NCBI GenBank assembly: GCA_024102635.1
Contig: JAGFJO010000094.1
Coordinates: 1 to 48,354, forward strand
DNA: 48,354 nucleotides
DNA from: Deltaproteobacteria bacterium
GTDB taxonomy: Bacteria; Bdellovibrionota_C; UBA2361; JAGFJO01
Reading direction: 5' to 3'
Shown: piece by piece, positions 41,541 to 48,354 of the stretch
Layout of the letters: each line of letters opens with the position of its first letter
Numbering within the stretch: position 1 is the stretch's first letter
Program-made: the position numbers and the translations under genes
The notes under the pieces: generated by a model
What the model was told of the DNA's origin: nothing
Databases searched by the model: none
The model's input: only the letters and a program-made list of their open reading frames with translations

Positions 41541-43535
41541 ATGGTTTCCAAAAGGTTTTCACTATTGCGAACAACCTGCTGCCTCGTTGCAGCTCTCCTT
41601 TATATGGTGACTCCAGTCTCCGCGCATGAGGGTGAGGACCATAGCGGAGATTCCAAAGCTAAGAGAGGTAAAAAGACCAAGGTTACAGGCTATATCGATA
41701 TCTTACAGGCCGATGACTTTGCCAACGGGAAATCTCTGCTCCACTACTACCTGAAAGCAGAAAAAGGCCGCAAAAAATTTCGCATCTACTTCAAAGAACC
41801 GCCTCCAGGCACTATGAAGAGCGGCGACAAGATCGCCGTTAATGCTCGGATCTCAAGTGACGGCAACAAACTTTATGTCCCGGCACAAGAAGACGGTGGG
41901 AATACCACAATAGTTGCTTCAGGAGAAGCAGCTGCTGTTTCGGGTGCGCGTAAACTTCTTCTTATGCGAGTCACAATGAATGACGGCAGCCCATCGTGTT
42001 CTACAACTTCAATCGCAAATTTAATGTGGAACAATAGCCAAAACATAAACGGATTATTTCAATCAAGCTCATATGGGGCGCTCTGGTTTCCATCCGACAA
42101 CAACAACGATGGCGCTCCTGATGTTGTGGACGTAGCCATCCCGTACAACGCATCCGGCTCTTGCGACTACTACAGCTGGGCTTCGGCAGCCGAATCGGAG
42201 GCGGCAAAAAAGGGCTATAATATTTCGAACTATCAGCACAGAGGATTAGTTCTCCCTGGAAATACAGGATGCGGTTGGGCGGGTCTCGGAAACCTTGGCG
42301 GCAGCTCGGCTCGCATCTGGATCGAGGGATCTTACTGCGGCACAGCTGATATCTATGCACATGAGCTCGGGCACAATCTCTCGATGCATCATGCCGCCCA
42401 GGTTGGTGCGGGTGAATACAGCGACAAGTCTTGCATCATGGGATACGGAGGTGTCGGTATGCGGCACTTTAATGCCCCTCACGCCGATCAGATGGGCTGG
42501 CTGCCGTCATATGAGATTGCCCTGGCCGGAGGCGGCGGTTCTCAGACATTTACTCTCTCGGCTCTCGAAACTATCCCAGAGGATGACGGCAAGCCGAAGG
42601 TAGTCAAAATTCTAAAAGCTGACACCGGCGACACCTATTACATCTCTTATCGGAGACGCTCCGGCAACTACTCTAGCGGACTGGGGAGTAGCTACGATGC
42701 GCGTACCAACATTCACTATTATCGCGGCGGCGCAAGCTTCACTTATCTTGTCGGAACACTTGGCGACGGGCAAAGCCTAGTTGATTCCGCAAATGGAATC
42801 ACGTTCTCTCAAGTTTCGCACAATGACGCCGATCTAACGGCCCAGGTAACATTGTCATACGTATGCTCGGCTGGTACTCCGGCTATAAGTCTTTCGCCGG
42901 CAACGAATAGTACTTCTACCCCTGGCGCCCCACTAAGCTACACCGTGACGGTCAAAAACAATGACGCCCCTTCATGTGGTAGCAGTACCTTCTCGCTTTC
43001 CAGTTCGGTTCCGAGCGGTTGGAGCGCTTCATTTGCGTCCTCTACGATGTCACTCGGTGCAGGAGCGAGCGGCTCGACTACACTTACGATTGCTCCACCC
43101 GCTACGGTGGGGGACGGACAGTATTCGTTCTCATTGCAAGTGTCGGCAGCCGGACATAGCAGCGCCACCGGCAGCGGAACATACGTGCTTGATGGCGCAG
43201 CGCCCTCTGTCCCTTCGAACTTAAGCGCAAGTACCCAGACCTCAAAGAAGCGCACTAACGTGTCTCTCAGCTGGAGTGCGGCAAACGACAGCGGCTCAGG
43301 TATCGCAGGATACGATATCTTAAGAAACGGCGCCGTTATCGGTCAAACTTCCGGAACTGGCACATCGTATACAGACTCCAACGTTGCCTCCGGCACTCAC
43401 TCTTACAATGTTCGGGCCCGCGATGCCGCCGGCAACACGTCGGCTCTAAGCAACACGGCGCAGGTCACCGTAGGTTCAACGAAGGGCGGGGGCGGCGGCA
43501 ATGGAGGAGGAGGCCCGAAAGGCCGAAGTAAGTAG
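41541..43535 (+). CDS. secreted zinc metalloprotease (M11/gametolysin-like) with FnIII domain
   Basis: A 664-residue exported protease. It has a signal peptide (about 1-28), a His/Asp/Lys-rich start, an N-terminal beta domain (about 45-130) and a catalytic domain with zinc motif HELGHNLSMHH (His274, Glu275, His278, His284) and the Met-turn-like SCIMGYGG. CDYYSWASAAESEAAKKGYN and the surrounding region fit the M11 gametolysin group. After about residue 445 come two beta domains: an alpha-galactosidase NEW3-like domain (SLGAGASGSTTLTIAPP) and a fibronectin type III domain (VPSNLSAS... GYDILRNG), then a Gly-rich tail. It probably degrades extracellular matrix or cell-wall proteins. AGGAG five bases before the ATG. 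Confidence 0.92.
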   Translation: MVSKRFSLLRTTCCLVAALLYMVTPVSAHEGEDHSGDSKAKRGKKTKVTGYIDILQADDFANGKSLLHYYLKAEKGRKKFRIYFKEPPPGTMKSGDKIAVNARISSDGNKLYVPAQEDGGNTTIVASGEAAAVSGARKLLLMRVTMNDGSPSCSTTSIANLMWNNSQNINGLFQSSSYGALWFPSDNNNDGAPDVVDVAIPYNASGSCDYYSWASAAESEAAKKGYNISNYQHRGLVLPGNTGCGWAGLGNLGGSSARIWIEGSYCGTADIYAHELGHNLSMHHAAQVGAGEYSDKSCIMGYGGVGMRHFNAPHADQMGWLPSYEIALAGGGGSQTFTLSALETIPEDDGKPKVVKILKADTGDTYYISYRRRSGNYSSGLGSSYDARTNIHYYRGGASFTYLVGTLGDGQSLVDSANGITFSQVSHNDADLTAQVTLSYVCSAGTPAISLSPATNSTSTPGAPLSYTVTVKNNDAPSCGSSTFSLSSSVPSGWSASFASSTMSLGAGASGSTTLTIAPPATVGDGQYSFSLQVSAAGHSSATGSGTYVLDGAAPSVPSNLSASTQTSKKRTNVSLSWSAANDSGSGIAGYDILRNGAVIGQTSGTGTSYTDSNVASGTHSYNVRARDAAGNTSALSNTAQVTVGSTKGGGGGNGGGGPKGRSK

Positions 43536-43656
43536 GTAGCCCGAATTCATTAATACGATGGGCCAATACAATTCATCGACCGGCGCACTGATTTCTCCTT
43601 GATAGCGAGCCTTATTCGGTTAATATTAAGCTTGATTTCAGTCAAAGGGCACCGGT

Positions 43657-44745
43657 ATGCGACGGATTCTATTAGCATTGGGTTTAACTCCTATTATTTT
43701 TGTAACTAATCTGTCGGCCCAAACTCCGTCACCCGCGCCTAGCGGTGCTGCATACTCAAGTAGCCCGGCTCCTTTGGTTGTGTATTCTCCCCAATATTCC
43801 CCGACTGCTTATTTCGCGCCGACATCGATTCCTGCCAAGCAGCAGACGCCCTACCCCACTGCGTCACCGGCTAGTACAAGTGTAGTCAAAACTCCGGCTG
43901 CCGTGTCAACTGAAGAGTCGGCTGAGGTTTGCATCGTGCCGGATTCAAGTGAAGTGGTAATCACGGCTGATCAGCTTTTTTCAGCGCCGCCTGATCATCT
44001 GCTTGAATCATACGAAGAATTCGTTAGCACCCCTTATGCTGCTACGCCTATGCCAGGCTGCGAAGAAACGCCGAGCAGCTTCGAAGGCAATGTGACATGC
44101 GCGGTTCCAACACCTGAGGCAGCGTGCCGTTATAGTACCAAAGCAAAGTATGATGAGTGCGGCATATCAGGCACGGGCAATGTTTGCCGTAAGGGCGCTA
44201 AACGAACAGATGACTTATGCTGTGATTGGACGGTGACTGCCGATGGCAAGCGAAACAAGTGCGAATGCAATACTAAGGTTATTCCATATACTGATGAAAC
44301 TGCTTGCGTCACATGCATGCTTAGAGCCGAAGCGAGCACAGAAAAGGATCCATGGTGCGTTGGCATGGTGCTTTGCACTATGAAAGAACGGATGGATTGG
44401 GCTGGGATCACGTCCTATTGTGAGCTTAATGCCACTAAGACCAAAGATGCGGCGTGGTTCACACCCGATAAGTGCACATGTGATCGCACGGCTCCAAATA
44501 AAGAGAAGGTAAGGGGCGTTTACACTAATCAGTATTGCGAGTGTGTTGAAGAGGTAGCGCGCGGAGAAAAACCTGCACGCTATGATGAGTTTAAGAATGC
44601 GCTCGAGTTTCAATGCCCCAAAGAAAGGCCTAATTTCTACAATGGATGTGACTTCGATCCGTGCGGCGGAAAGGGTGTTGAGATCAAACCGCCTGCGGGA
44701 GTAAAGTGCAAACATAAGTTTTACCGCTGTAATGGTCGCGCTTAA
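43657..44745 (+). CDS. exported Cys-rich protein with Pro/Ser-rich N-terminus
   Basis: A 362-residue protein with a signal peptide (MRRILLALGLTPIIFVTNLS, cleavage near SAQ), a Pro/Ser/Tyr low-complexity region to about residue 75, then a Cys-rich region with roughly 25 Cys (CDWTVTADGKRNKCECN, CVTCMLRAEASTEKDPWCVG, CTCDRTAPNKEK, CDFDPCGG). The even spacing suggests repeated disulfide-linked modules. It resembles the protein at 25452 in its N-terminal design but not in the rest. No known family is recognised. AAGGGC lies upstream of the ATG. The carbonic anhydrase gene follows after 11 bases. Confidence 0.72.
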   Translation: MRRILLALGLTPIIFVTNLSAQTPSPAPSGAAYSSSPAPLVVYSPQYSPTAYFAPTSIPAKQQTPYPTASPASTSVVKTPAAVSTEESAEVCIVPDSSEVVITADQLFSAPPDHLLESYEEFVSTPYAATPMPGCEETPSSFEGNVTCAVPTPEAACRYSTKAKYDECGISGTGNVCRKGAKRTDDLCCDWTVTADGKRNKCECNTKVIPYTDETACVTCMLRAEASTEKDPWCVGMVLCTMKERMDWAGITSYCELNATKTKDAAWFTPDKCTCDRTAPNKEKVRGVYTNQYCECVEEVARGEKPARYDEFKNALEFQCPKERPNFYNGCDFDPCGGKGVEIKPPAGVKCKHKFYRCNGRA

Positions 44746-44756
44746 CGGAGAGTGAA

Positions 44757-45515
44757 TTGGACAGCATGGCTCGCAGCCTCTTTTGTATACTCACTTGTTT
44801 CGCTCTCGCCTCCTTCTCTTTAGGCTGTGCACATAGGCATCACCCTCTCCATTGGAGCTATGAGGGAATGGGCTCGCCGGAATTTTGGGGAACTCTTTCG
44901 CCCGAGTACGCAAGTTGCAATGGCCGCAACCAGTCCCCGATTAATATAGAAAAAACAGTCCGGGCCGAGCTTTCACCGATAGAATTCAAATACACGCCCG
45001 GAGCATATGAGCTCGTGAATAACGGGCATACGCTTCAAGTTAATTTTCGGCAGGGAAGCACAATAAAAATTGAGGGCGAGGAGTTTGCTCTAAAACAATT
45101 TCATCTCCATGCGCCGAGTGAGAACAAAATTAAAGGGGCTACTTTCCCTATGGAAGCACACCTAGTGCACGCCAATAGCGCCGGCGATCTGGCCGTTATA
45201 GGTGTGATGTTCAAGATAGGAGATGCAAACCCCACGCTCGAAAAGGCTTGGGATGAGCTGCCGCTACTTAAGGGGCAAACCGCCTCTATCGCCGGGCATT
45301 TCTCGGCTAATGGGCTTCTGCCGCGCAGCGGGGAGTACTATCGCTTCAACGGCTCATTAACCACTCCGCCTTGCAGCGAAGGAGTACGATGGTTTGTTAT
45401 GAAAGAGAGCATGACGGCATCGCACGACCAGATTGAGATGTTCTCTGCAGCGCTCGGCGGCCATCACAACAACCGACCGGTTCAGCCGCTTCATGCCAGG
45501 CTGGTGCTTGAGTAG
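44757..45515 (+). CDS. alpha-type carbonic anhydrase, probable lipoprotein
   Basis: A 252-residue alpha carbonic anhydrase. Residues 4-24 form a lipoprotein-like signal ending ASFSLGC (Cys24 as lipidated residue). The three zinc His are present: His116 and His118 in KQFHLHAPSEN and His135 in MEAHLVHAN. GRNQSPINI and YYRFNGSLTTPPCSEGVRW are family signatures. It interconverts CO2 and bicarbonate, probably at the periplasmic face of a membrane. The TTG start at 44757 follows CGGAGAG closely; an ATG nine bases further in is an alternative. The gene lies 11 bases after the Cys-rich gene and may be cotranscribed. Confidence 0.95.
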   Translation: MDSMARSLFCILTCFALASFSLGCAHRHHPLHWSYEGMGSPEFWGTLSPEYASCNGRNQSPINIEKTVRAELSPIEFKYTPGAYELVNNGHTLQVNFRQGSTIKIEGEEFALKQFHLHAPSENKIKGATFPMEAHLVHANSAGDLAVIGVMFKIGDANPTLEKAWDELPLLKGQTASIAGHFSANGLLPRSGEYYRFNGSLTTPPCSEGVRWFVMKESMTASHDQIEMFSAALGGHHNNRPVQPLHARLVLE

Positions 45516-45615
45516 CTGCTGGCGGCTTCCTGCCCTTTGAAGATCCATACATCGGCATGATCACGCTCCGGGGTTCAAGGGGGCGTCATTTGATGTCTCG
45601 CTATACAATTGGAAC

Positions 45616-46515
45616 ATGGGCCGCCCCCTAAACAAAAGTAACGCATTACAAGACCGGGTTCTAATCGGAACCTCAGGTTGGAAGTACAGATCTTGGCGGG
45701 GTGTTTTCTATCCTGAGAACCTCCCTCATTCTCAAGAACTTGAGTTTATAAGCAGCATTTTCCCCTCGCTTGAAATCAACGGCACATTCTACTCGCTTAA
45801 GCGGCCCCATATATTCGAGAGGTGGTTCGAAGAAACTCCTGACAATTTCATCTTCTCGATAAAGGGGGGAAGATTTATAACTCACATGAAGAAGCTGCTG
45901 CATATCAAAAAGCCGCTTGCAAACTTCTTCGCGTCAGGAGTTCTTGCTCTGGGACACAAACTGGGTCCAATATTGTGGCAATTTCCAACCAGTCTTCGTT
46001 TTGAATTCGAACGATTCAGCTCCTTTTTCAGTGAACTCCCGGCCTCGATGGAAGAGGCGTCGGTTCTTGCAAAGAAACATGATTACCGGGTGAGCGGCAG
46101 GAGCAAGTTGAAGCAAATATGGGATGGTCCGGTGCGGCATGCCGTCGAGGTGAGGCATGAGTCGTTTCACTGCCAAGAGTTTCTCGGACTGCTTAAAAAG
46201 CATTCAATCGCGCTGGTGGCGTCCGACGGAGCCAAGAGGTGGCGGCTCTTCAAGGAACGCACCACTGATTTTATTTATCTCAAATTTCATGGGGAAGGCG
46301 CGCTTTATACGGGAAACTACAGGCGCTCTACTCTGGTAAGATGGACAGATTACATCCGAAGCGAGTTAAAGAGAGCTGCAACGGCTTATGTATACTTTGA
46401 CAACGACGCCAAGGTATTTGCACCATTCAATGCGCATACTCTCTCTACAATTTTGGGAAACGAACGAGTTACCAAGTCGTGGGAAAATGCGTATCTACCC
46501 GCTAGCCCAAACTAG
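45616..46515 (+). CDS. DUF72 family protein
   Basis: A 299-residue protein with the DUF72 signature: LIGTSGWKYRSWRGVFYPEN at the start, LEINGTFYSL, FIFSIKGGRFITH, GPILWQFP, VRHESFHCQEFL and YVYFDNDAKVFAP. DUF72 proteins adopt a TIM-barrel-like fold; their reaction is unknown, though a nuclease or sugar role has been proposed. No signal peptide. The length is normal. It ends 10 bases from the convergent Hsp20 gene. Confidence 0.95.
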   Translation: MGRPLNKSNALQDRVLIGTSGWKYRSWRGVFYPENLPHSQELEFISSIFPSLEINGTFYSLKRPHIFERWFEETPDNFIFSIKGGRFITHMKKLLHIKKPLANFFASGVLALGHKLGPILWQFPTSLRFEFERFSSFFSELPASMEEASVLAKKHDYRVSGRSKLKQIWDGPVRHAVEVRHESFHCQEFLGLLKKHSIALVASDGAKRWRLFKERTTDFIYLKFHGEGALYTGNYRRSTLVRWTDYIRSELKRAATAYVYFDNDAKVFAPFNAHTLSTILGNERVTKSWENAYLPASPN

Positions 46516-46525
46516 CTAAGAAGAT

Positions 46526-47116
46526 TTATTGCCCCTGATTTGCTCGGGCCTCGGCCTTTTTGCCGGCGGGCTCATCTACTATTTTTTGCTCCCGCGAAGT
46601 CGCGCCGCGAGCAGCTCTGCTTTCGTCATGGCTCTGCACGTCAATCGCTTTATTGCGCGAGATATCAGAAGACTGCACCGGAATCTTTCGGATACGGGTG
46701 CGCCCCTCCTCCGATTTGGGAAGGACGATCTTCAGCACACCTTTCTCGAACGTCGCGCTGGTCTTCTCTTGATCCACCTCCGAATAGAGAGGAATGAAAC
46801 GTTGGAAGCTTCCATAAGTAAACTCGTAGTAACCGCTGCGCTCATCATCCGCTCGCTCCTCTCTCTTTTCACCGCGAAGCAGCAGGCCATCATAGCTTAA
46901 ACTTATCTCTACATCGTCAGCGTCCATGCCGGGAAGTTCGACCCGAACTGTTATCTCTTTTTCGCCATCAGAAATATTTACGCTTGGGATAAAGCCTTGT
47001 TCTTGCGGCTGAAACGGTTCGCTGAAAAATTCGTCAAACATCCGATCTACCGGGAATCGATAGTTGTAACCACTCTCTCGCCGTCGCGTGTCAGGATAGT
47101 CATCACTAAATGGCAT
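46526..47116 (-). CDS. Hsp20 / alpha-crystallin small heat-shock protein
   Basis: A 196-residue chaperone. The alpha-crystallin domain lies at about residues 40-140: PSVNISDGEKEITVRVELPG, MDADDVEISLSYDGLLLRGE, and GVLKIVLPKSE as the last strand. The N-terminus is short and charged; the C-terminal tail is long, polar and lacks the usual IxI motif except in RKIPVQ. It binds unfolding proteins during stress. The ATG at 47116 has GGAGG six bases upstream; an in-frame codon at 47128 has none. The gene lies just downstream of the CBS gene on the same strand and could be in one operon with it. Confidence 0.93.
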   Translation of the reverse strand: MPFSDDYPDTRRRESGYNYRFPVDRMFDEFFSEPFQPQEQGFIPSVNISDGEKEITVRVELPGMDADDVEISLSYDGLLLRGEKREERADDERSGYYEFTYGSFQRFIPLYSEVDQEKTSATFEKGVLKIVLPKSEEGRTRIRKIPVQSSDISRNKAIDVQSHDESRAARGATSREQKIVDEPAGKKAEARANQGQ

Positions 47117-47144
47117 ACGGGCCTCCAAAAATTAAGCTAATAAG

Positions 47145-47594
47145 CTAAAATGTCGCCACTGACGTTTCACCATTCGGCTGCGAGACCTCACGCACAACTT
47201 CTGCCGCCAATTTCTCGGGACCCTGTAGAGCGAGATCAGCCTGCGCTATCACGCCACAGCAGCGGCCCTCTTTATCGATGACCGGTATGCGCCTTACCAT
47301 GTTGTTCTCCATCACAGCGCAGCACTCCTGTAGCGAAGTGTCCGGTGTAACGGTTGCTAATGCTGTTGTCATACACTCTCCCGCCGTTTGCTGCTGCGGG
47401 TTTTTTCCCTGCGCTACAGATCGGCATGTTATATCGCGATCCGTAATTATTCCCACCAGCCTCATTGACTCTTCATTATCCACTACCGGAATAGCTCCAC
47501 AATCATTACGGAGCATCATGCCGGCAACTTCTTTAAGCGAGGTGCTCGGTGTACAGCAAACGGGATCGGTAGACATTAGTTCTCGAACTTTCAT
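47145..47594 (-). CDS. CBS-domain pair protein
   Basis: A 149-residue protein made of two CBS domains: VRELMSTDPVCCTPSTSLKE with GAIPVVDNEES, RLVGIITDRDI, then ATVTPDTSLQECCAVMENNM with RRIPVIDKEGRCCGVIAQAD. CBS pairs bind adenosine nucleotides and sense energy or redox state. Stand-alone pairs like this are common near universal-stress and Hsp20 genes. AAGGAC eight bases before the ATG. It may be cotranscribed with the Hsp20 and phosphoribosyltransferase genes. Confidence 0.94.
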   Translation of the reverse strand: MKVRELMSTDPVCCTPSTSLKEVAGMMLRNDCGAIPVVDNEESMRLVGIITDRDITCRSVAQGKNPQQQTAGECMTTALATVTPDTSLQECCAVMENNMVRRIPVIDKEGRCCGVIAQADLALQGPEKLAAEVVREVSQPNGETSVATF

Positions 47595-47663
47595 AAGTAT
47601 GTCCTTGTTGCTTTGCCAGTTGTGCAGCCATGTTCTCTAATTCTGATTGAGAGCGGTATGATT

Positions 47664-48354
47664 TCACTCAGCTGTATTTGCTGCATCTCCGCGGCTAGAG
47701 TGCCTAGCCGATTGAGCTTTCTCCGCATCTCTTAACAGCTCGACAACCTCATCGTCGCTGGTCTGCGAGAAGTCTTCATACCAAGCGCCAACGCCTAGAA
47801 AGGGACGCGGAGTTAGAGCGCATATTACTCTGTCAGCCACCTGAGCCAGCAAGCTACAGGTCTCTTTAGGGGCAACCGGTACAGCCACAACGATGCTTGC
47901 CGGAGCGTGCTGACGAAGGGCCTTTACGGCCACTCTCATCGAGGCTCCGGTTGCCAGCCCGTCGTCAACAAGTATCACCGTACGATCTGTAATTCGGGGG
48001 AATTCGCGCCCGCTACGGTACTTTACTTCCCGCTCGTGGAGCTCTTCGCGCTCGCGCTCAATCACCCTAGCAAGCTGATACTCGGAAGTATGCGCCGCAA
48101 CTTCCTCATTGAGAATCAAAGCTCCGCCGCTTGCTAGAGCTCCCATAGCAAGCTCCTCGTGACCCGGCATCCCGAGCTTACGCACTAGAAACACGTCGAG
48201 CGGCGCATTAAGTTTGCGCGCCACCTCGAATGCGACCGGTACCCCACCGCGTGCAAGTCCGAGCACGAGCACCTCAGGAGCATCTCTATATTCCACAAGT
48301 TTCCTGGCAAGATGCCTTCCTGCTTCCCGCCGATTTCGATAAACAGCGTCTCCT
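47664..48354 (-). CDS. phosphoribosyltransferase-family protein (5' end beyond the window)
   Basis: At least 230 residues are visible; the frame stays open past the window edge, starting inside a segment RNRREAGRHLARKLVEYRDA that is typical of the true N-terminus of this family. The PRPP-binding motif VILVDDGLATGASMRVAVKA is at about the middle, with VLVLGLARGGVPVAFEVARK and VRKLGMPGHEELAMGAL before it. Such proteins resemble amido- or uracil-type phosphoribosyltransferases; many are paired with stress genes. It is upstream of the CBS gene on the same strand. Confidence 0.92.
   Translation of the reverse strand, partial: GDAVYRNRREAGRHLARKLVEYRDAPEVLVLGLARGGVPVAFEVARKLNAPLDVFLVRKLGMPGHEELAMGALASGGALILNEEVAAHTSEYQLARVIEREREELHEREVKYRSGREFPRITDRTVILVDDGLATGASMRVAVKALRQHAPASIVVAVPVAPKETCSLLAQVADRVICALTPRPFLGVGAWYEDFSQTSDDEVVELLRDAEKAQSARHSSRGDAANTAE

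Noticed and set aside
1..48354. tRNA, rRNA, insertion sequence or prophage
   Set aside because: No cloverleaf-like T-arm sequence, transposase, integrase or terminal inverted repeat was seen; the VCBS repeats are in the flagellin, not in a phage gene.

Overview
The window is a gene-dense stretch of a bacterial chromosome. It suggests a diderm (Gram-negative), flagellated, free-living organism: there is a flagellin, a periplasmic adaptor + FtsX permease + LolD/MacB-type ATPase export set, a (broken) sigma-54 activator, a lipoprotein carbonic anhydrase and many Sec signal peptides. Genes carry Shine-Dalgarno sites, several start with GTG or TTG, and there are no introns, tRNAs or rRNAs. Many secreted proteins have long Pro/Thr linkers, a style seen in several deltaproteobacterial and candidate-phylum genomes; I cannot assign a phylum from sequence alone.

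Layout. 1-5.7 kb: a left-edge partial gene, a TPR-like protein, a small exported protein, a dual-specificity phosphatase coupled to a protein with an NGNHR motif, an exported EF-hand protein and an exported ankyrin protein. 5.8-9.6 kb: a large protein with a SpoT-like HD domain, then the first member of an unrecognised secreted paralogue family. 9.9-11.7 kb: the most striking gene, a flagellin whose variable middle is replaced by seven FG-GAP/VCBS repeats, apparently a complete beta-propeller. 11.7-15.5 kb (minus): ATPase, permease and adaptor with overlapping start/stop codons, then a sigma-54 activator that has lost most of its AAA+ core. 15.8-23.3 kb: an extracellular block with a subtilisin, a second member and a decayed third member of the secreted family, a lectin/Ig-like adhesin and a thrombospondin-type-3 repeat protein.

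23.4-30.1 kb: FkbM methyltransferase, a Cys-rich secreted protein, DoxX + DinB pair, a nucleotidyltransferase overlapping a 53-residue basic ORF, a zinc-ribbon-like protein and a dienelactone hydrolase. 30.2-37.6 kb: a large PAS/GAF hybrid histidine kinase divergent from an NAD-dependent epimerase, then a membrane desaturase and a DEAD-box helicase that could form a cold-response pair. 37.9-44.7 kb: a second Cys-rich protein sharing a motif with the one at 24.9 kb, a GNAT remnant, a KGKG-tailed Cys-rich protein, a flavin reductase-like protein, a collagen-like protein whose signal peptide is out of frame at an A6 tract, an M11-like metalloprotease and another Cys-rich exported protein. 44.7-48.35 kb: alpha carbonic anhydrase, DUF72 protein, Hsp20, a CBS-pair protein and a phosphoribosyltransferase running off the right edge, which looks like housekeeping/stress.

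The overall theme is the cell surface and exterior: proteases, lectin, collagen-like, Ig-like, Ca-binding and Cys-rich proteins around a flagellin that may display a binding propeller. At least three genes are visibly broken (sigma-54 activator, third secreted paralogue, GNAT), so part of the region is decaying.
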